A DNA stretch of 64,000 nucleotides from JBPOFM01 sp041391925 (GCA_041391925.1 JAWKNA010000008.1:151768-215767), one strand, 5' to 3'. Numbered from the stretch's first letter, positions 17,265 through 27,285 are shown. Notes: generated by a model not told the origin, from the sequence alone. Translations and numbers: made by a program.

Positions 17265-20200
17265 ATGTCCGATTTCAACTTTAAAAAGTGGAATACCATC
17301 ACGGGATGGATTGTTTTTGCCATTGCGCTTCTTGTTTATGGCATGACCATTGAACCAACCGTTAGCTTTTGGGATGCTGGAGAATATATACTTACCTCCT
17401 CAAAATTACAAGTAGGACATCCCCCAGGAGCACCATTGTTTCAAATGTTTGGAGCCTTTTTCTCGATGTTTGCACTCAAACCTACCCAAATAGGGATGAT
17501 GATAAACATGATGAGTGCTGTTGCCAGTGCATTTACTATTTTATTCATGTTCTGGACCATCACTCTTTTGCTTAAAAAACTGATCAAATCGGATGAAGAA
17601 CTAACTACAAACAAGAAAGTCGCCTTACTTGGAAGTGGTGTGGTAGGAAGTTTGGCTTTTACATTTACCGATTCATTTTGGTTCAATGCCGTTGAAACCG
17701 AAGTATATGCAATGGCTACCTTAATCATGGCAGTTATGTTTTGGTTAGCGTTGCGTTGGGAACAAGACATGCACAAACCTCGTGGAAACCGTTGGCTGAT
17801 TTTGATTGCTTTTGTCATTGGTCTTTCCTTTGGGGTTCACTTTATGGGATTGTTGACCATTCCCGCAATTGGATTGATTTATTATTTTAAAAACTATAAA
17901 ACCATCACTTGGCAAAACTTTATAATTGCCAATGTGGTTTCTGCCGCAATTCTCCTGTTCATCTTTAAATTGTTATTGCCAAATGCATTGAAGATTTTCA
18001 GTATTTCTGAAATATTCTTTGTCAACAGTTTTGGTTTACCATTCAATTCTGGAACCATCATAGCAGCATTGATTGTCATTGGTTTGTTCTATTACGGACT
18101 CAATTACACACGGAAAAAAGGATATGTAAATGCCAACACCTTAATTCTTTGTTTGATATTCATCTTTGTTGGTTTCTCTTCTTGGGTCATGTTGCCAATA
18201 AGAGCCAATGCCAATGTGGTGATCAATGAGAACAATCCGTCCAGTGCGCGTGAGCTTCTAGCCTATTACAATTTAGAGCAATATCCTGAAACACATTTGT
18301 TTTATGGGCCTTTGTTTACAGAAGTTTATACAGGTTTGGATGAAAATGAACCATATGTTGACGATAAACCGAAATATGAAAAGGACGATAAAACAGATAA
18401 ATATATCATCGTCAACGATTATAAAAACTCCAAACAAAATTACAATTCTTCACAAGCAGCAATACTTCCAAGAATGTGGAGCTCTGAAAATGCTGAAAAT
18501 TATATGATGTTTACTGGTCTTTTGGACTTTTCCATCAAGCCGGAATATCAAATGCAAAACGAACTGCGTTCCATAATTAGCAACTTTAAGCAGAGCGTGG
18601 CAGAAGGTAAGGTGGATTATGAAGACTATAACACGTTTCTGAAACAATTCGGGCAGTATTTAGATATCGAAAAACCATCTTTAGCACAAAACCTTGGTTT
18701 TATGTTCGAATATCAATTTGGTTATATGTACTGGCGTTATTTTATGTGGAATTTCGTCGGGAAACAAAATGACATTCAAGGGAAATATGACGACATGAAT
18801 GGCAACTGGATCAGCGGTATCAAGCCCATTGATGCATGGCACCTCAATATGTCACAAGATAATTTGCCAAGCGACGTCAAAAACAATAAAGGTCGCAATA
18901 CCTATTATTTTCTACCATTGATTTTGGGACTGATTGGCTTATTTTTTCTTTTCAATAAGGACAAAAAACGATTTTGGGTACTGTTGGTGTTTTTCCTTTT
19001 GACAGGTCTCGCCATTCAATTTTATACCAATGTGCGTCCCTTTGAACCAAGAGAACGTGATTATTCTGTGGTTGGTTCGTTTTATGTGTTTGCTATTTGG
19101 ATAGGATTTGGTGTCTATGCCATTTTTGATGCGTTGCGAAGCTACGTAAAGTCAGTTGCTCTAGCACCAGCCATTACAGTTGTGTGTTTGGCGTTGGTAC
19201 CAGGAATTTTGGCAGCCAATAATTGGGACGATCATGATAGATCTCACAAAGAAACTGCACATTCCATGGCTGTTGCCTATTTAGAATCGTGCGCTCCAAA
19301 CGCTATTTTGTTTACCATTGGAGACAACGATAGTTTTCCGCTTTGGTATGCACAGGAGATTGAAGGCATTCGTCGAGATGTGAGAGTTGTGAATACCAGC
19401 CTGTTCCAAACGGATTGGTACATAGACCAGATGAAGCGTAAAGCCTACACCAGCGACCCGATTCCGTCACAATTGACGCATGATCAATATAAATATGGAA
19501 CACGCGATTACATTCCTTACAAAGGAATTACTAAAGACACCTTGAGCATTAAGGATTTCATGGATTTTGTAGTAAGTGACAATCCACGAACCAAATTGAA
19601 ATATGTGATGCAGCAGGAAGGCGACGACCCAAGTGTGTATCCCAATCAAATGGTCAATGGAAATTATTTCCCGACCAAATATGTGAAAATTCCTGTCAAT
19701 AAAGAAGAGGTTCTTAAAAACGGCATTGTACAACAAAAAGATGCTGATAAAATTGTGGACAATATCGTCATCGAAATCAAAGGAAGTGCTATCTATAAAA
19801 ATAGACTGTTGATGTTGGATGTCGTTGCCAGCAACCATTGGAAACGCCCTATCTATTTCACAGGTGGAAGTTTTGGCGACGACGATTATATCTGGATGAA
19901 AGACTACCTACAGCTGGATGGTTTGTGCTATAAATTGGTGCCCATCAAAACGCCTGTGGATAGAGCCAATCCTTTTGATATGGGTCGAGTCGATACTGAT
20001 GTGATGTACGACAAAGTCATGGCTTGGGATTGGGGCAATAGTGGCACTGACATTTACTATGATGTTGAGACCCGTAAAAATGGCATTACTTACAGAGGCA
20101 ATTTGGCAAGATTGATTGAACAACTCATCAATGAGGACAAATTGGACAAAGCCGAAAAAGTAGCAGATTTGGCAATGGAAAAAATGCCTGTGGATGATTA

Positions 20201-20573
20201 TGGTTATTACACGCTTTTGGAGCCTTATATCAGTGCATATTATGAAATAGGTAATAAACAAAAAGGGCAAAAATTGTATAAAGACGTTTCTAAAAAATAT
20301 CAAGAAAATCTGACCTATTACAGTAAGTTGGACATCGAAGACCAAACTCGTTTGCTAGATGAAATTGTAACTGATATTGAGCGATACAGAAGTTTGGTAG
20401 ATGTTCTGGTCGTCTATGATAAGGATTTCGCAAAAGATGAAACTGAAAAATTCAACAATTATCTTAAACTGTTCAGTCATTTTATGGGAGAAGACCCTGA
20501 AAGAAAAGAAGTCCCTAGAGAGGACATTGATATTCCTTTAGACACCATGGATACAATTTTAAAATCACAATAG
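17265..20573 (+). CDS. DUF2723 membrane protein, GT-C-like glycosyltransferase candidate with C-terminal TPR region
   Basis: A 1102-residue polytopic protein of the Bacteroidota DUF2723 family, which is related to protein O-mannosyltransferase-like GT-C enzymes. Seen: the N-terminal helix, the conserved first loop with EPTVSFWDAGEYI (the Asp/Glu pair expected for GT-C catalysis) and LQVGHPPGAP, about a dozen hydrophobic helices to residue ~640, a large extracytoplasmic domain containing DNDSFPLWYAQE, and TPR-like helices near 940-1060. Substrate is not known; transfer of a lipid-linked sugar to exported proteins is inference from the fold. It appears co-transcribed with the next gene. Confidence 0.85.
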   Translation: MSDFNFKKWNTITGWIVFAIALLVYGMTIEPTVSFWDAGEYILTSSKLQVGHPPGAPLFQMFGAFFSMFALKPTQIGMMINMMSAVASAFTILFMFWTITLLLKKLIKSDEELTTNKKVALLGSGVVGSLAFTFTDSFWFNAVETEVYAMATLIMAVMFWLALRWEQDMHKPRGNRWLILIAFVIGLSFGVHFMGLLTIPAIGLIYYFKNYKTITWQNFIIANVVSAAILLFIFKLLLPNALKIFSISEIFFVNSFGLPFNSGTIIAALIVIGLFYYGLNYTRKKGYVNANTLILCLIFIFVGFSSWVMLPIRANANVVINENNPSSARELLAYYNLEQYPETHLFYGPLFTEVYTGLDENEPYVDDKPKYEKDDKTDKYIIVNDYKNSKQNYNSSQAAILPRMWSSENAENYMMFTGLLDFSIKPEYQMQNELRSIISNFKQSVAEGKVDYEDYNTFLKQFGQYLDIEKPSLAQNLGFMFEYQFGYMYWRYFMWNFVGKQNDIQGKYDDMNGNWISGIKPIDAWHLNMSQDNLPSDVKNNKGRNTYYFLPLILGLIGLFFLFNKDKKRFWVLLVFFLLTGLAIQFYTNVRPFEPRERDYSVVGSFYVFAIWIGFGVYAIFDALRSYVKSVALAPAITVVCLALVPGILAANNWDDHDRSHKETAHSMAVAYLESCAPNAILFTIGDNDSFPLWYAQEIEGIRRDVRVVNTSLFQTDWYIDQMKRKAYTSDPIPSQLTHDQYKYGTRDYIPYKGITKDTLSIKDFMDFVVSDNPRTKLKYVMQQEGDDPSVYPNQMVNGNYFPTKYVKIPVNKEEVLKNGIVQQKDADKIVDNIVIEIKGSAIYKNRLLMLDVVASNHWKRPIYFTGGSFGDDDYIWMKDYLQLDGLCYKLVPIKTPVDRANPFDMGRVDTDVMYDKVMAWDWGNSGTDIYYDVETRKNGITYRGNLARLIEQLINEDKLDKAEKVADLAMEKMPVDDYGYYTLLEPYISAYYEIGNKQKGQKLYKDVSKKYQENLTYYSKLDIEDQTRLLDEIVTDIERYRSLVDVLVVYDKDFAKDETEKFNNYLKLFSHFMGEDPERKEVPREDIDIPLDTMDTILKSQ

Positions 20574-20579
20574 ACAATT

Positions 20580-21239
20580 TTGATTATTGTTCCAGTAAAA
20601 ACACCATCGCTCGTCAAAAAAATATTTCGAAGTTACGTTTGGGATATAAAGACAAAGACCGATGAAAAGATACTATATCTCACATTTGATGACGGCCCAA
20701 CACCAGAAATTACCGATTGGACTTTGGATGTTTTAAAACAGTACAATGCAAAAGCCACTTTTTTTTGTATTGGCAACAATATTGAAAAATATCCTACTAT
20801 CTTCCAAAGAATTCATAATGAAGGCCATTCGGCGGGAAATCACACCTTAAATCATTGTAGAGGTTGGAAAACAAAAACGAAAGCGTATGTTGATGAAGTT
20901 ATAAGAACTCAAGAATGCATTCATTCAAAAATCGATAATCATCAATCTACACTTGCTAAATTCTTTCGACCTCCTTATGGTCAAATCACTTCAAAACAAG
21001 GAAAATCTTTGCTGAAACTTGGATATAAAATAATCATGTGGGACATATTGGCTTTTGATTGGAAAGATTCTGTCACGAATGAACAATGCTATCAAAATGT
21101 AATCTCTAAAGCCACTTCCGGAAGTATCATCGTTTTTCACGATAGCGTGAAGGCCTCCGAGCGTATGCAATATGCATTACCAAAAGTTTTGGATTATTTT
21201 TCCGAAAAAGGTTTTGAATTTAGACGTATTCCTGGATGA
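20580..21239 (+). CDS. Polysaccharide deacetylase (NodB domain)
   Basis: A 219-residue NodB-type deacetylase; family members remove acetyl groups from GlcNAc in peptidoglycan or other glycans using a divalent metal. Motifs are complete: TFDDGPTPE (catalytic base and metal Asp), HTLNH, RPPYGQ, WDILAFDWKD and FHDS. No clear signal peptide is present, so the compartment is uncertain. The start is a TTG six bases after the DUF2723 stop and in the same frame as that gene; no ATG is available before the TFDDG motif. Its last 20 bp overlap the convergent thioredoxin-like gene. Confidence 0.9.
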   Translation: MIIVPVKTPSLVKKIFRSYVWDIKTKTDEKILYLTFDDGPTPEITDWTLDVLKQYNAKATFFCIGNNIEKYPTIFQRIHNEGHSAGNHTLNHCRGWKTKTKAYVDEVIRTQECIHSKIDNHQSTLAKFFRPPYGQITSKQGKSLLKLGYKIIMWDILAFDWKDSVTNEQCYQNVISKATSGSIIVFHDSVKASERMQYALPKVLDYFSEKGFEFRRIPG

Positions 21240-21516
21240 TACCAATGAGGGTATTGGCATCTTGCTCACCACTATGGCGCCATTTCATTTCGCCGCTTTT
21301 ATAGATAATGAGGGTTGGCAAGTTTTTGACCCGAAGTGCTTCTGCCAATTCCTTATTTTTATCAACGTCTATTTTTATGACTTTGGCCTTGTCCCCAAGT
21401 GCAGCAGCAACATCTCTTAACACAGGATGCATGGCCGTAGATTGTTCATTCCATTCGGTAAAAAAATCCAATAAAACAGGAATATCGACATCAATTAATT
21501 CCCCAAATTTTGACAT
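21220..21516 (-). CDS. Thioredoxin-fold protein lacking active-site cysteines
   Basis: A 98-residue thioredoxin-fold protein. The place of the WCGPC site is taken by FTEWNEQSTAMHP, and there is no cysteine anywhere in the protein, so it cannot do dithiol exchange. The cis-proline turn is kept (VKNLPTLIIYKSGE), which shows the fold is otherwise normal. A role as a binding or assembly protein is inference. It converges on the polysaccharide deacetylase gene with a 20-bp overlap of coding ends. Confidence 0.85.
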   Translation of the reverse strand: MSKFGELIDVDIPVLLDFFTEWNEQSTAMHPVLRDVAAALGDKAKVIKIDVDKNKELAEALRVKNLPTLIIYKSGEMKWRHSGEQDANTLIGIIQEYV

Positions 21517-21547
21517 ATAATAGTTGTTTAAGTCAAATGTGTTAGTA

Positions 21548-21555
21548 CAAACCTA
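21548..21555 (-). promoter_or_regulatory. Candidate -7 element for the thioredoxin-like gene
   Basis: TAGGTTTG on the minus strand matches TAnnTTTG exactly, 31 bp upstream of the ATG. No convincing -33 element was found. Confidence 0.45.
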
Positions 21556-21618
21556 CATATTTTTTTCCATATTCAGCTATATCCTACTTAAATAGGTTGC
21601 TTTTGCTCAAGAAACGCT

Positions 21619-22857
21619 TTAGGAATTCAATGTTTTTGGTCCTTTTTTGAGTTCGATTACGGTGATTTCTGGCCAAATGCCTACACGTCCTGGGTAGCCC
21701 AAATAACCAAAGCCGCGATTCACATTGATATATTCACCATTGATATTATATACGCCAGCCCAATGTGGATACCGATATTTTATGGGACTCCATTTAACCC
21801 AACCTGGAATCTCCACACCGAATTGCATCCCGTGGGTATGGCCGCTCAAAGTCAAATGGTAATGCCAATCGTCTTTGGTAACGACCTCATCCCAATGGCT
21901 TGGGTCATGGCTCATCAAGATTTTGAAATCATCTTTATGGATGTTTTCTGATGCCTTTTTCAGGTCACCATTCTTTTTAAAACCACCTTTCCCCCAGTTT
22001 TCTACACCAATGAGAGCAATTCGCTGTCCATTACGTTCTATAAATCTACTTTCATTCAACAGCAAATCATAACCCATCTCTCTTTGCAAAAATTTCAAAT
22101 CTTCCAGATTTTGTTCTTTTTCCGCTTCACTGTTCCAATCGATGTAATCGCCATAATCATGGTTTCCCAGCACTGAATACACACCATCTTTTGCTTTCAA
22201 TTGACTGAACAATTCTTTCCAAGGCAACATTTCGGTGGTTTTGTTGTTCACCAAATCACCAGTAAACAAAATGACATCACTTTTTTGCTCCTTGACCAAA
22301 TTGACAGCATATTCTATTTTTTCATGATTGTCAAAACTTCCAGAATGAATGTCACTGATCTGCGTAATACGATACCCATCAAAAGCTTCTGGAAGGTCTT
22401 CAAAATGCAGGGTGTGCTTCAAAACCCTGAAATTATATTTTCCTTGGTACATTCCATATAGCAATGACGCAAACGGAATTGAGGCAATTCCAATAGCAAT
22501 GCCACTTATGAACTTTCTTCTGGAAGGTACATGGTACACTTGTTTTGTGCCAAAAAATTTCTCGTAAGCACCCATACATAACCGGACAATGTCTTCTCCA
22601 AGAATAAATGGTATCAATACTAAGTTGAACAATATAAAAGACAGCAAAAAACCAAATGCATAACTTTTGGCAGGCGAAAGTACTCGCCCTTCTGACGACA
22701 TGCTAAATTGGATGATAAAATTGCCCACAATCAAAATGGCAATACCAATGAACAAATAGTGAATCCATGGGTTTTTTGAGACAGTTTTTATGGCTTGGAA
22801 CCCATAGAAGGAAAGTAAAATGAAAAAAAGTGTAATAAAAATAAGCCAACGCATCAT
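21619..22857 (-). CDS. Membrane-bound metallophosphoesterase
   Basis: A 412-residue calcineurin-like phosphoesterase with four hydrophobic helices at the N-terminus (roughly residues 1-20, 30-50, 65-90 and a further one near 120-140) and a catalytic domain from about residue 155. All five metal motifs are present: DIHSGS, GDLVNN, GNHDYGDY, SHDPSHW and GHTHGMQFG. This arrangement resembles YkuE/YaeI-type phosphodiesterases, some of which act on UDP-lipid or lipid substrates; the substrate here is unknown. The ATG at 22857 is chosen over an upstream TTG because the -7 promoter element covers that TTG. Confidence 0.9.
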   Translation of the reverse strand: MMRWLIFITLFFILLSFYGFQAIKTVSKNPWIHYLFIGIAILIVGNFIIQFSMSSEGRVLSPAKSYAFGFLLSFILFNLVLIPFILGEDIVRLCMGAYEKFFGTKQVYHVPSRRKFISGIAIGIASIPFASLLYGMYQGKYNFRVLKHTLHFEDLPEAFDGYRITQISDIHSGSFDNHEKIEYAVNLVKEQKSDVILFTGDLVNNKTTEMLPWKELFSQLKAKDGVYSVLGNHDYGDYIDWNSEAEKEQNLEDLKFLQREMGYDLLLNESRFIERNGQRIALIGVENWGKGGFKKNGDLKKASENIHKDDFKILMSHDPSHWDEVVTKDDWHYHLTLSGHTHGMQFGVEIPGWVKWSPIKYRYPHWAGVYNINGEYINVNRGFGYLGYPGRVGIWPEITVIELKKGPKTLNS

Positions 22858-22872
22858 GGGAGCAGTTTTGTC

Positions 22873-22880
22873 CAAAGATA
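22873..22880 (-). promoter_or_regulatory. Candidate -7 element for the metallophosphoesterase gene
   Basis: TATCTTTG on the minus strand matches TAnnTTTG exactly, 15 bp upstream of the ATG at 22857. It overlaps the alternative TTG start at 22875, which argues against that start. Confidence 0.6.
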
Positions 22881-22972
22881 AATGAATTAAACCGTTATTA
22901 AAATGTTACGATTAAATTTAACCATCCCTTAAGATTTAGTATATTTCGGAAGCATTTAGAATTGCTTGGCTA

Positions 22973-25915
22973 ATGAAACCTATTTTATCCGTCTTGTTTG
23001 CCTTCGTTTTGATGGTTGGGTGTGACAATAAACCTAAAACCGTATCGGCAAAAAAAGACACTTCTTTAATATCTTATGTAAATCCATTTATTGGAACTGG
23101 TGGTCATGGCCACACATTCCCGGGTGCAACCATGCCATTTGGCATGATGCAATTAAGTCCAGACACACGGCTAGATGGTTGGGATGGCTGTTCTGGCTAT
23201 CATTATTCGGACACATACATTTACGGTTTTTCACATACACATTTGAGCGGGACAGGGGTAAGCGATTATGGAGATATTTTGTTGATGCCAACCACAAGAG
23301 TGGTTTTTAATAATGGAAGTGATGGAAAAACAGGCTATCGTTCCAAATTCTCACATAAGACGGAAGTTGCAGAACCTGGTTTTTATAAAGTGAAATTGGA
23401 AGACACACGGATTGATGTTGAATTGACTGTTTCAACTCGTAGTGGTATTCATAAATATCAATATCCTACAGCCCAAAACCAGATGTTGGTTCTCGATTTG
23501 CTACATCGCGATGAATTGTTAAGCGGAAGCATCAAGCGTATTTCAGATACAGAAATTTCTGGGCATCGACATTCTTCGGCCTGGGCAAAACAGCAAAAGC
23601 TCTATTATTATATCAAATTTTCACATCCAATTTCAGTTGATCTCGGCGCTTCTAAAAGTCAATATAAAAACAAGAAAGCAATATTCCAGTTCAATAACCC
23701 AAAAAACGAACCAGTGTATGTAAAAATTGGCATCAGTCCTGTGGATGAGGAAGGTGCCAAAAAAAATCTGGAAACCGAAATTGGTGACAAAACCTTTGAC
23801 CAGATAAAAGATGAAGCGCAGTCAAAATGGGAAAAACAATTGGAAAAAATCGTGGTTGAAAGCAACAACAAAGACTATAAAACCAACTTTTACACAGCAC
23901 TTTACCATACAATGATTGCTCCGAATATCTATCAAGATGTGGATGGACGTTATCGTGGCATGGATTTAAAAGTCCATGAAACCAAAAAATTCAATTATTA
24001 TACAGTCTTTTCACTTTGGGACACCTATCGTGCATCGCATCCATTATATACAATTATCGAGCAAGATAGAACCAATGACTTTATCAACACGTTTATTTCC
24101 AAATATAATGAAGGAGGCATCATGCCGATTTGGGATTTGTCCGGAAATTACACAGGTTGTATGATTGGCTATCACGCAGTTCCTGTCATTGCAGATGCGT
24201 ATTTAAAAGATATTCGCGGTTACGACGCCGAAAAAGCGTTCGAGGCGATGAAATTTTCCGCTACGCGAAATTGGCTCGGTCTGGAATCCTATAAAAAATA
24301 TGGTTTTATTCCTGTGGAAGAAGAAAGTGAATCTGTTTCAAAAACCTTAGAGTATGCCTATGATGATTGGACGATTGCTCAAATGGCAAAAGAAATGGGG
24401 AAAGACGATGATGAAGAAATATTTTATAAACGAGCACAAAATTATAAAAACGTGTATGACCCTGAAAGTAAATTTATGAGAGGTCGTTTCCGAAATACAT
24501 GGTTCTCGCCGTTTGACCCTTACGAAGTAAATTTCAATTATACCGAAGCCAATGCTTGGCAATATAGTTTTTATGTGCCCCAAGATATTACTGGTTTTAT
24601 GGAATTAATGGGAGGCAAAGATTTCTTGGATTTACAATTGGATACATTATTCACTGCCAAAGCAAAAACGTCTGGACGTGAACAAGCAGATATTACAGGT
24701 TTGATTGGGCAATATGCTCACGGCAATGAGCCGAGTCACCACATGGCGTATCTGTATAATTTTGTTAACAAGCCCTATAAAACCCAAGAGAAAATCCATC
24801 AGATTCTGACAACGCTCTACAAAAACGACCCAGATGGTATTTCGGGAAATGAAGATTGTGGACAGATGAGTGCGTGGTATGTGTTCAGTGCCATGGGATT
24901 TTATCCTGTGACGCCGGGATCTAACCAATATATCATTGGAACACCATTGTTCGATAAAGCAACCATCAATCTTGAAAATGGTGAAAAATTCCACATCAAA
25001 GCCTATGATTTAAGTGATGAAAACATTTACATCGACCACGCAAAATTGAATGGACGAACTTTGGACGAAACCTACATTTCACATAGAGACATTATGGATG
25101 GCGGTACGTTGGAATTGTGGATGACGAGCCAACCAAGCGACTGGGGAACGGCTGAAGGTGATGAGCCAGTAACCGACATTGACGATTACAAAATCGTTCC
25201 TGCACCTTATATTGAAAAAGGCGAGGTCGCATTTAAAGGAGAAACAGAAGTCACGTTGGCGAATGCCGATAAAGAAGCCGAAATTTTCTATACCTTGAAT
25301 GATTCTACTTACTCAAAGTATGAGAAACCGTTCAAACTATCGGAACCTACTACCTTAAAAGTTTATTCCAAAAAAGATGATGTAAAAAGCACCGCTATTT
25401 CAACTGAATTCTACAAAATTGACCCAAACGTTTCCATTGTACTAAAAACGGACTATGCTAACCAATATAATGGTGGTGGACCAAATGCCTTGATTGATGG
25501 GATTAAAGGTGCCAAGGATTTTAGGACAGGTTCGTGGCAAGGCTATCAGGATACCGATTTGGTGGCCATTGTGAATTTGGGCAATATAAAATCAGTTCAA
25601 AACGTATCAGTTAATTTCCTTCAAAATCAAAATGCATGGATTTTTTATCCTACAGAAGTTCTGTGCTATGTTTCCAGTGACAATCAGAATTATCAATTGG
25701 TTTCCAATCAAAAAATAGAGGCTTCCAAACGCTCTAATGACAATGACATCAAAACCATCACTTTCGACTTAAAAAACAAAGACGCGCAATATGTGAAAAT
25801 CGTTGGGAAGAAATTTGGCAAACTTCCAAAATGGCATTTGGGCTATCCAGATAATGGTAAAGCCTGGTTGTTTGTAGATGAAATCAGTGTTCAATCGCAG
25901 TCGCAAACGCAGTAA
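22973..25915 (+). CDS. GH92 alpha-mannosidase lipoprotein with chitobiase-C-like and F5/8-type C-terminal domains
   Basis: A 980-residue surface or periplasmic lipoprotein (lipobox LMVGC, Cys17). GH92 enzymes are calcium-dependent exo-alpha-mannosidases acting by inversion on N-glycans. Family marks seen: GHTFPGATMPFGMMQLSP near the start, SLWDTYRASHPL, HGNEPSHH with the putative general acid Glu586, and GNEDCGQMSAWYVF. After the GH92 module (to about residue 735), residues 745-825 resemble the chitobiase/hexosaminidase C-terminal beta domain and 830-975 resemble an F5/8-type (CBM32-like) carbohydrate-binding domain. First gene of the putative N-glycan locus; linkage preference cannot be read from sequence. 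Confidence 0.92.
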   Translation: MKPILSVLFAFVLMVGCDNKPKTVSAKKDTSLISYVNPFIGTGGHGHTFPGATMPFGMMQLSPDTRLDGWDGCSGYHYSDTYIYGFSHTHLSGTGVSDYGDILLMPTTRVVFNNGSDGKTGYRSKFSHKTEVAEPGFYKVKLEDTRIDVELTVSTRSGIHKYQYPTAQNQMLVLDLLHRDELLSGSIKRISDTEISGHRHSSAWAKQQKLYYYIKFSHPISVDLGASKSQYKNKKAIFQFNNPKNEPVYVKIGISPVDEEGAKKNLETEIGDKTFDQIKDEAQSKWEKQLEKIVVESNNKDYKTNFYTALYHTMIAPNIYQDVDGRYRGMDLKVHETKKFNYYTVFSLWDTYRASHPLYTIIEQDRTNDFINTFISKYNEGGIMPIWDLSGNYTGCMIGYHAVPVIADAYLKDIRGYDAEKAFEAMKFSATRNWLGLESYKKYGFIPVEEESESVSKTLEYAYDDWTIAQMAKEMGKDDDEEIFYKRAQNYKNVYDPESKFMRGRFRNTWFSPFDPYEVNFNYTEANAWQYSFYVPQDITGFMELMGGKDFLDLQLDTLFTAKAKTSGREQADITGLIGQYAHGNEPSHHMAYLYNFVNKPYKTQEKIHQILTTLYKNDPDGISGNEDCGQMSAWYVFSAMGFYPVTPGSNQYIIGTPLFDKATINLENGEKFHIKAYDLSDENIYIDHAKLNGRTLDETYISHRDIMDGGTLELWMTSQPSDWGTAEGDEPVTDIDDYKIVPAPYIEKGEVAFKGETEVTLANADKEAEIFYTLNDSTYSKYEKPFKLSEPTTLKVYSKKDDVKSTAISTEFYKIDPNVSIVLKTDYANQYNGGGPNALIDGIKGAKDFRTGSWQGYQDTDLVAIVNLGNIKSVQNVSVNFLQNQNAWIFYPTEVLCYVSSDNQNYQLVSNQKIEASKRSNDNDIKTITFDLKNKDAQYVKIVGKKFGKLPKWHLGYPDNGKAWLFVDEISVQSQSQTQ

Positions 25916-25920
25916 AAAAG

Positions 25921-25959
25921 TTCATAGTCTTAAGTCTAACATCTAATTTCTAACTAAAA
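25921..25959. repeat. Short degenerate 'TCTAA' repeat tract
   Basis: Between GH92 and the symporter gene the sequence reads as successive copies of a 9-10 base unit built on (A/G)TCTAA: AGTCTTAAGTCTAAC, ATCTAATTTCTAAC. The same type of tract occurs at 62063-62100. Confidence 0.6.
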
Positions 25960-25962
25960 ATA

Positions 25963-27285
25963 ATGACCCAACAAAAATCCTATCGTTCCTCATTTATCTT
26001 ATTGACCTCTTTATTTTTCCTTTGGGGATTTATCACCGTTTTGGTCGATTCGTTGATTCCCAGACTTCGTGAATTGTTTACCCTTTCTTATTTTGAAGCC
26101 GGCTTTGTGCAGATTGCTTTTTTCGGCGCTTATTTGATTATGTCCATTCCAGCAAGTAAAATTTTGACCAAAATTGGTTACAAAAAAGGCATTATTTTAG
26201 GTTTGGCGACCATGGCGATGGGGTGCTTGCTTTTTTATCCAGCAGCTTCCTATCGTGTGTTTGGTATTTTTATGGTGGCACTTTTTGTGCTGGCATCAGG
26301 AATGACGATTTTACAAGTGGCTGCCAATCCGTTTGTTGCAGTACTGGGAACGGAAGATGGGGCTTCCAGTCGACTCAATCTGGCACAAGCATTTAATTCT
26401 TTGGGAACAGCTATTGCTCCTGCCGCAGGTGCTTTGTTCATTTTAAGTGATAAAATAAAAACAAAAGTTGAAATCGACACCTTGGTTGGTGTTGCGAAGG
26501 AAAATTATCTGGCCAGTGAGGCTTCGGCGGTACAGACTCCTTTTCTTGGATTGGGAATTTTTATTTTTATCATTGCAGGCATTTTCTTCTTTGCAAAACT
26601 TCCAAAATTGATTAGTGAAACCGTGACAGGAACGTATGCAGAAACTTTCAAACGAAAAAATCTCATGTTAGGCGTTTTGGGAATTTTCTTTTATGTAGGT
26701 TCTGAAGTGGCCATTGGGAGTTATGTCATCAATTATTTTGTGGATATGAATTTAACTCCTCTGATTCGTGAAAGCCCCACTATGATGAGCATCGCCAATG
26801 TGGTAGCTAAACTTTTCAATAAATCCTTGATAGGTGCTGATGATAAAGCCTTGCTCGGTATTTTTGTCATCTTCTATTGGTCTGGTGCCATGGTTGGGCG
26901 ATTTGTAGGCTCCTATTTGACTAAAATCATCAAGCCCGGAAAAGTGTTGGCTCTGTTCGCCACGATGGCCATTCTATTGCTCTTTATTTCGATGAATACC
27001 TCTGGATATGTTGCCATGTGGAGTGTTTTGGGAGTCGGCCTTTTTAATTCCATTATGTTCCCGACCATTTTCACCTTGGCGTTGGATGGATTGGGTGACC
27101 TAAAACCAAAAGGCTCTGGGCTTTTATGTACCGCCATTTTTGGAGGTGCAGTCATTCCTCCAATTTATGGATTGTTGACAGACCATATTGGTTTCAAAAT
27201 GGCATTTATTTTTATCATTCTTTGCTATGGATACATTCTTTGGTTTGGTTATAAAAATTCTAAAAAATCGGTAGTCATTGCATGA
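25963..27285 (+). CDS. MFS sugar:proton symporter, FucP/GluP-like
   Basis: A 440-residue major facilitator transporter with 12 hydrophobic helices, of the fucose/glucose-galactose/mannose type. Seen: the N-terminal FLWGFITVLVDSLIPRL, similar to FucP's first helix with its acidic residue, the AANPFVAVLG and LNLAQAFNSLGT segments typical of this subfamily, and a C-terminal GGAVIPPIYGLLTD. Its position between GH92 genes suggests uptake of the released mannose across the inner membrane; that substrate is inference. It overlaps the next GH92 gene by four bases (ATGA). Confidence 0.9.
   Translation: MTQQKSYRSSFILLTSLFFLWGFITVLVDSLIPRLRELFTLSYFEAGFVQIAFFGAYLIMSIPASKILTKIGYKKGIILGLATMAMGCLLFYPAASYRVFGIFMVALFVLASGMTILQVAANPFVAVLGTEDGASSRLNLAQAFNSLGTAIAPAAGALFILSDKIKTKVEIDTLVGVAKENYLASEASAVQTPFLGLGIFIFIIAGIFFFAKLPKLISETVTGTYAETFKRKNLMLGVLGIFFYVGSEVAIGSYVINYFVDMNLTPLIRESPTMMSIANVVAKLFNKSLIGADDKALLGIFVIFYWSGAMVGRFVGSYLTKIIKPGKVLALFATMAILLLFISMNTSGYVAMWSVLGVGLFNSIMFPTIFTLALDGLGDLKPKGSGLLCTAIFGGAVIPPIYGLLTDHIGFKMAFIFIILCYGYILWFGYKNSKKSVVIA

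Noticed and set aside
22858..22875. Upstream TTG start for the metallophosphoesterase
   Set aside because: An exact TAnnTTTG promoter element covers this codon; the ATG at 22857 fits the expected short leader.
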